From assembly GCA_023548195.1 (NCBI GenBank), contig JAJHZJ010000413.1, positions 14,009,941 through 14,073,940 on the forward strand: a DNA stretch of 64,000 nt, in the 5' to 3' direction. The position numbers were made by a program, and so were the translations under genes. The DNA is from Bettongia penicillata ogilbyi. Its lineage: Eukaryota > Chordata > Mammalia > Diprotodontia > Potoroidae. Numbering within the stretch: the stretch's first letter is position 1; each line of letters starts with the position of its first letter. The notes beneath the pieces were generated by a model. That model did not search any database and was not told the origin of the DNA. It was given only the letters and a program-made list of their open reading frames with translations. Positions 63,885-64,000 of the stretch are shown here, piece after piece.

Positions 63885-64000
63885 CATCATTCAAGACCCA
63901 ACCCAAATTTCATGCCCTCCATGAAGCCGTCCTCGACAACTAAGGCCATCATCCTTTCCTCCTTCACTGGGATCCTAAAGCATCTATACATACTGTATAG
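63885..64000 (+). repeat. L2 internal/3' fragment, sense
   Basis: 'ttcaagacccaacccaaatt', 'catgccctccatgaagccgt' and 'cctcgac' match the sense L2 phrase for the region just before its 3'UTR. It runs to the window edge. Confidence 0.65.

Noticed and set aside
1..64000. CRISPR arrays, prokaryotic operons, phage or plasmid features
   Set aside because: No regularly spaced direct repeats with unique spacers, no dense coding; the repeat content is that of a marsupial genome.

Overview
The window looks like non-genic mammalian chromosome from a marsupial. The evidence is the repeat content. There are many tRNA-headed CORE-SINEs with the marsupial-type body (head GCTAGGTGG, middle GTGTGACCTTGGGCAAGTCA, tail GAGCTGGAGAAGGAAATGG). 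One SINE carries an RTE-derived tail (5871-6178). RTE LINE pieces, L1 3' ends of a marsupial type and old L2, MIR and CR1/L3 copies are also present. The RTE-tailed SINE resembles an Australian-marsupial family, but order and species cannot be fixed from sequence alone. I found no intact protein-coding gene, no CRISPR array, no tRNA or rRNA gene and no bacterial-type operon. Every long open frame I checked is repeat-derived, a pseudogene or a chance frame.

Layout. 1-5 kb: an L2 fossil split by an L1 3' end, then SINEs, a mostly unassigned stretch and a solo LTR-like element (4535-4892). 5-10 kb: SINEs nested in an antisense L1, then a CpG-rich L1 5' half (8547-9803) that has lost its 3' end but is flanked by a perfect 13-bp repeat. 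10-23 kb: SINEs nested in older SINEs, a 48-bp-period minisatellite, L2 fossils, two anonymous repeat pairs and a three-copy ancient repeat. 23-39 kb: a 104-bp mariner-type MITE, further L2/MIR/CR1 fossils, two L1 3' portions and a U6 snRNA retrocopy fused to an L1 3' end (38565-38855). 39-43.5 kb: an RTE copy split by an L1 whose A-tail runs into a roughly 175-bp AAGG tract, a second RTE copy head-to-head with the first, then a CR1/L3 copy. 43.5-56 kb: dense fossils and three antisense L1 pieces. 56-57.2 kb: a processed pseudogene of the mitochondrial ribosomal protein gene MRPS18B, with frameshifts, stops, A-tail and target-site duplication. 57-64 kb: SINE, L2 and MIR fossils with unassigned single-copy sequence.

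How the parts relate. Most recognisable features are products of reverse transcription. L1 machinery plausibly made the U6-L1 chimera, the MRPS18B copy, the 3'-truncated L1 and the SINE insertions, several of which have visible target-site duplications. The nesting (SINE in MIR, SINE in L2, L1 in L2, L1 in RTE) gives a relative chronology. I saw no clear new biological system. The most informative items are the U6-L1 template-switch product, the 3'-truncated L1 with stacked 5' ends, the L1-seeded AAGG tract, and the anonymous repeat families. Repeat-family names come from recognised motifs, not a database search; boundaries of old copies are approximate, and small differences inside motifs were judged by eye.
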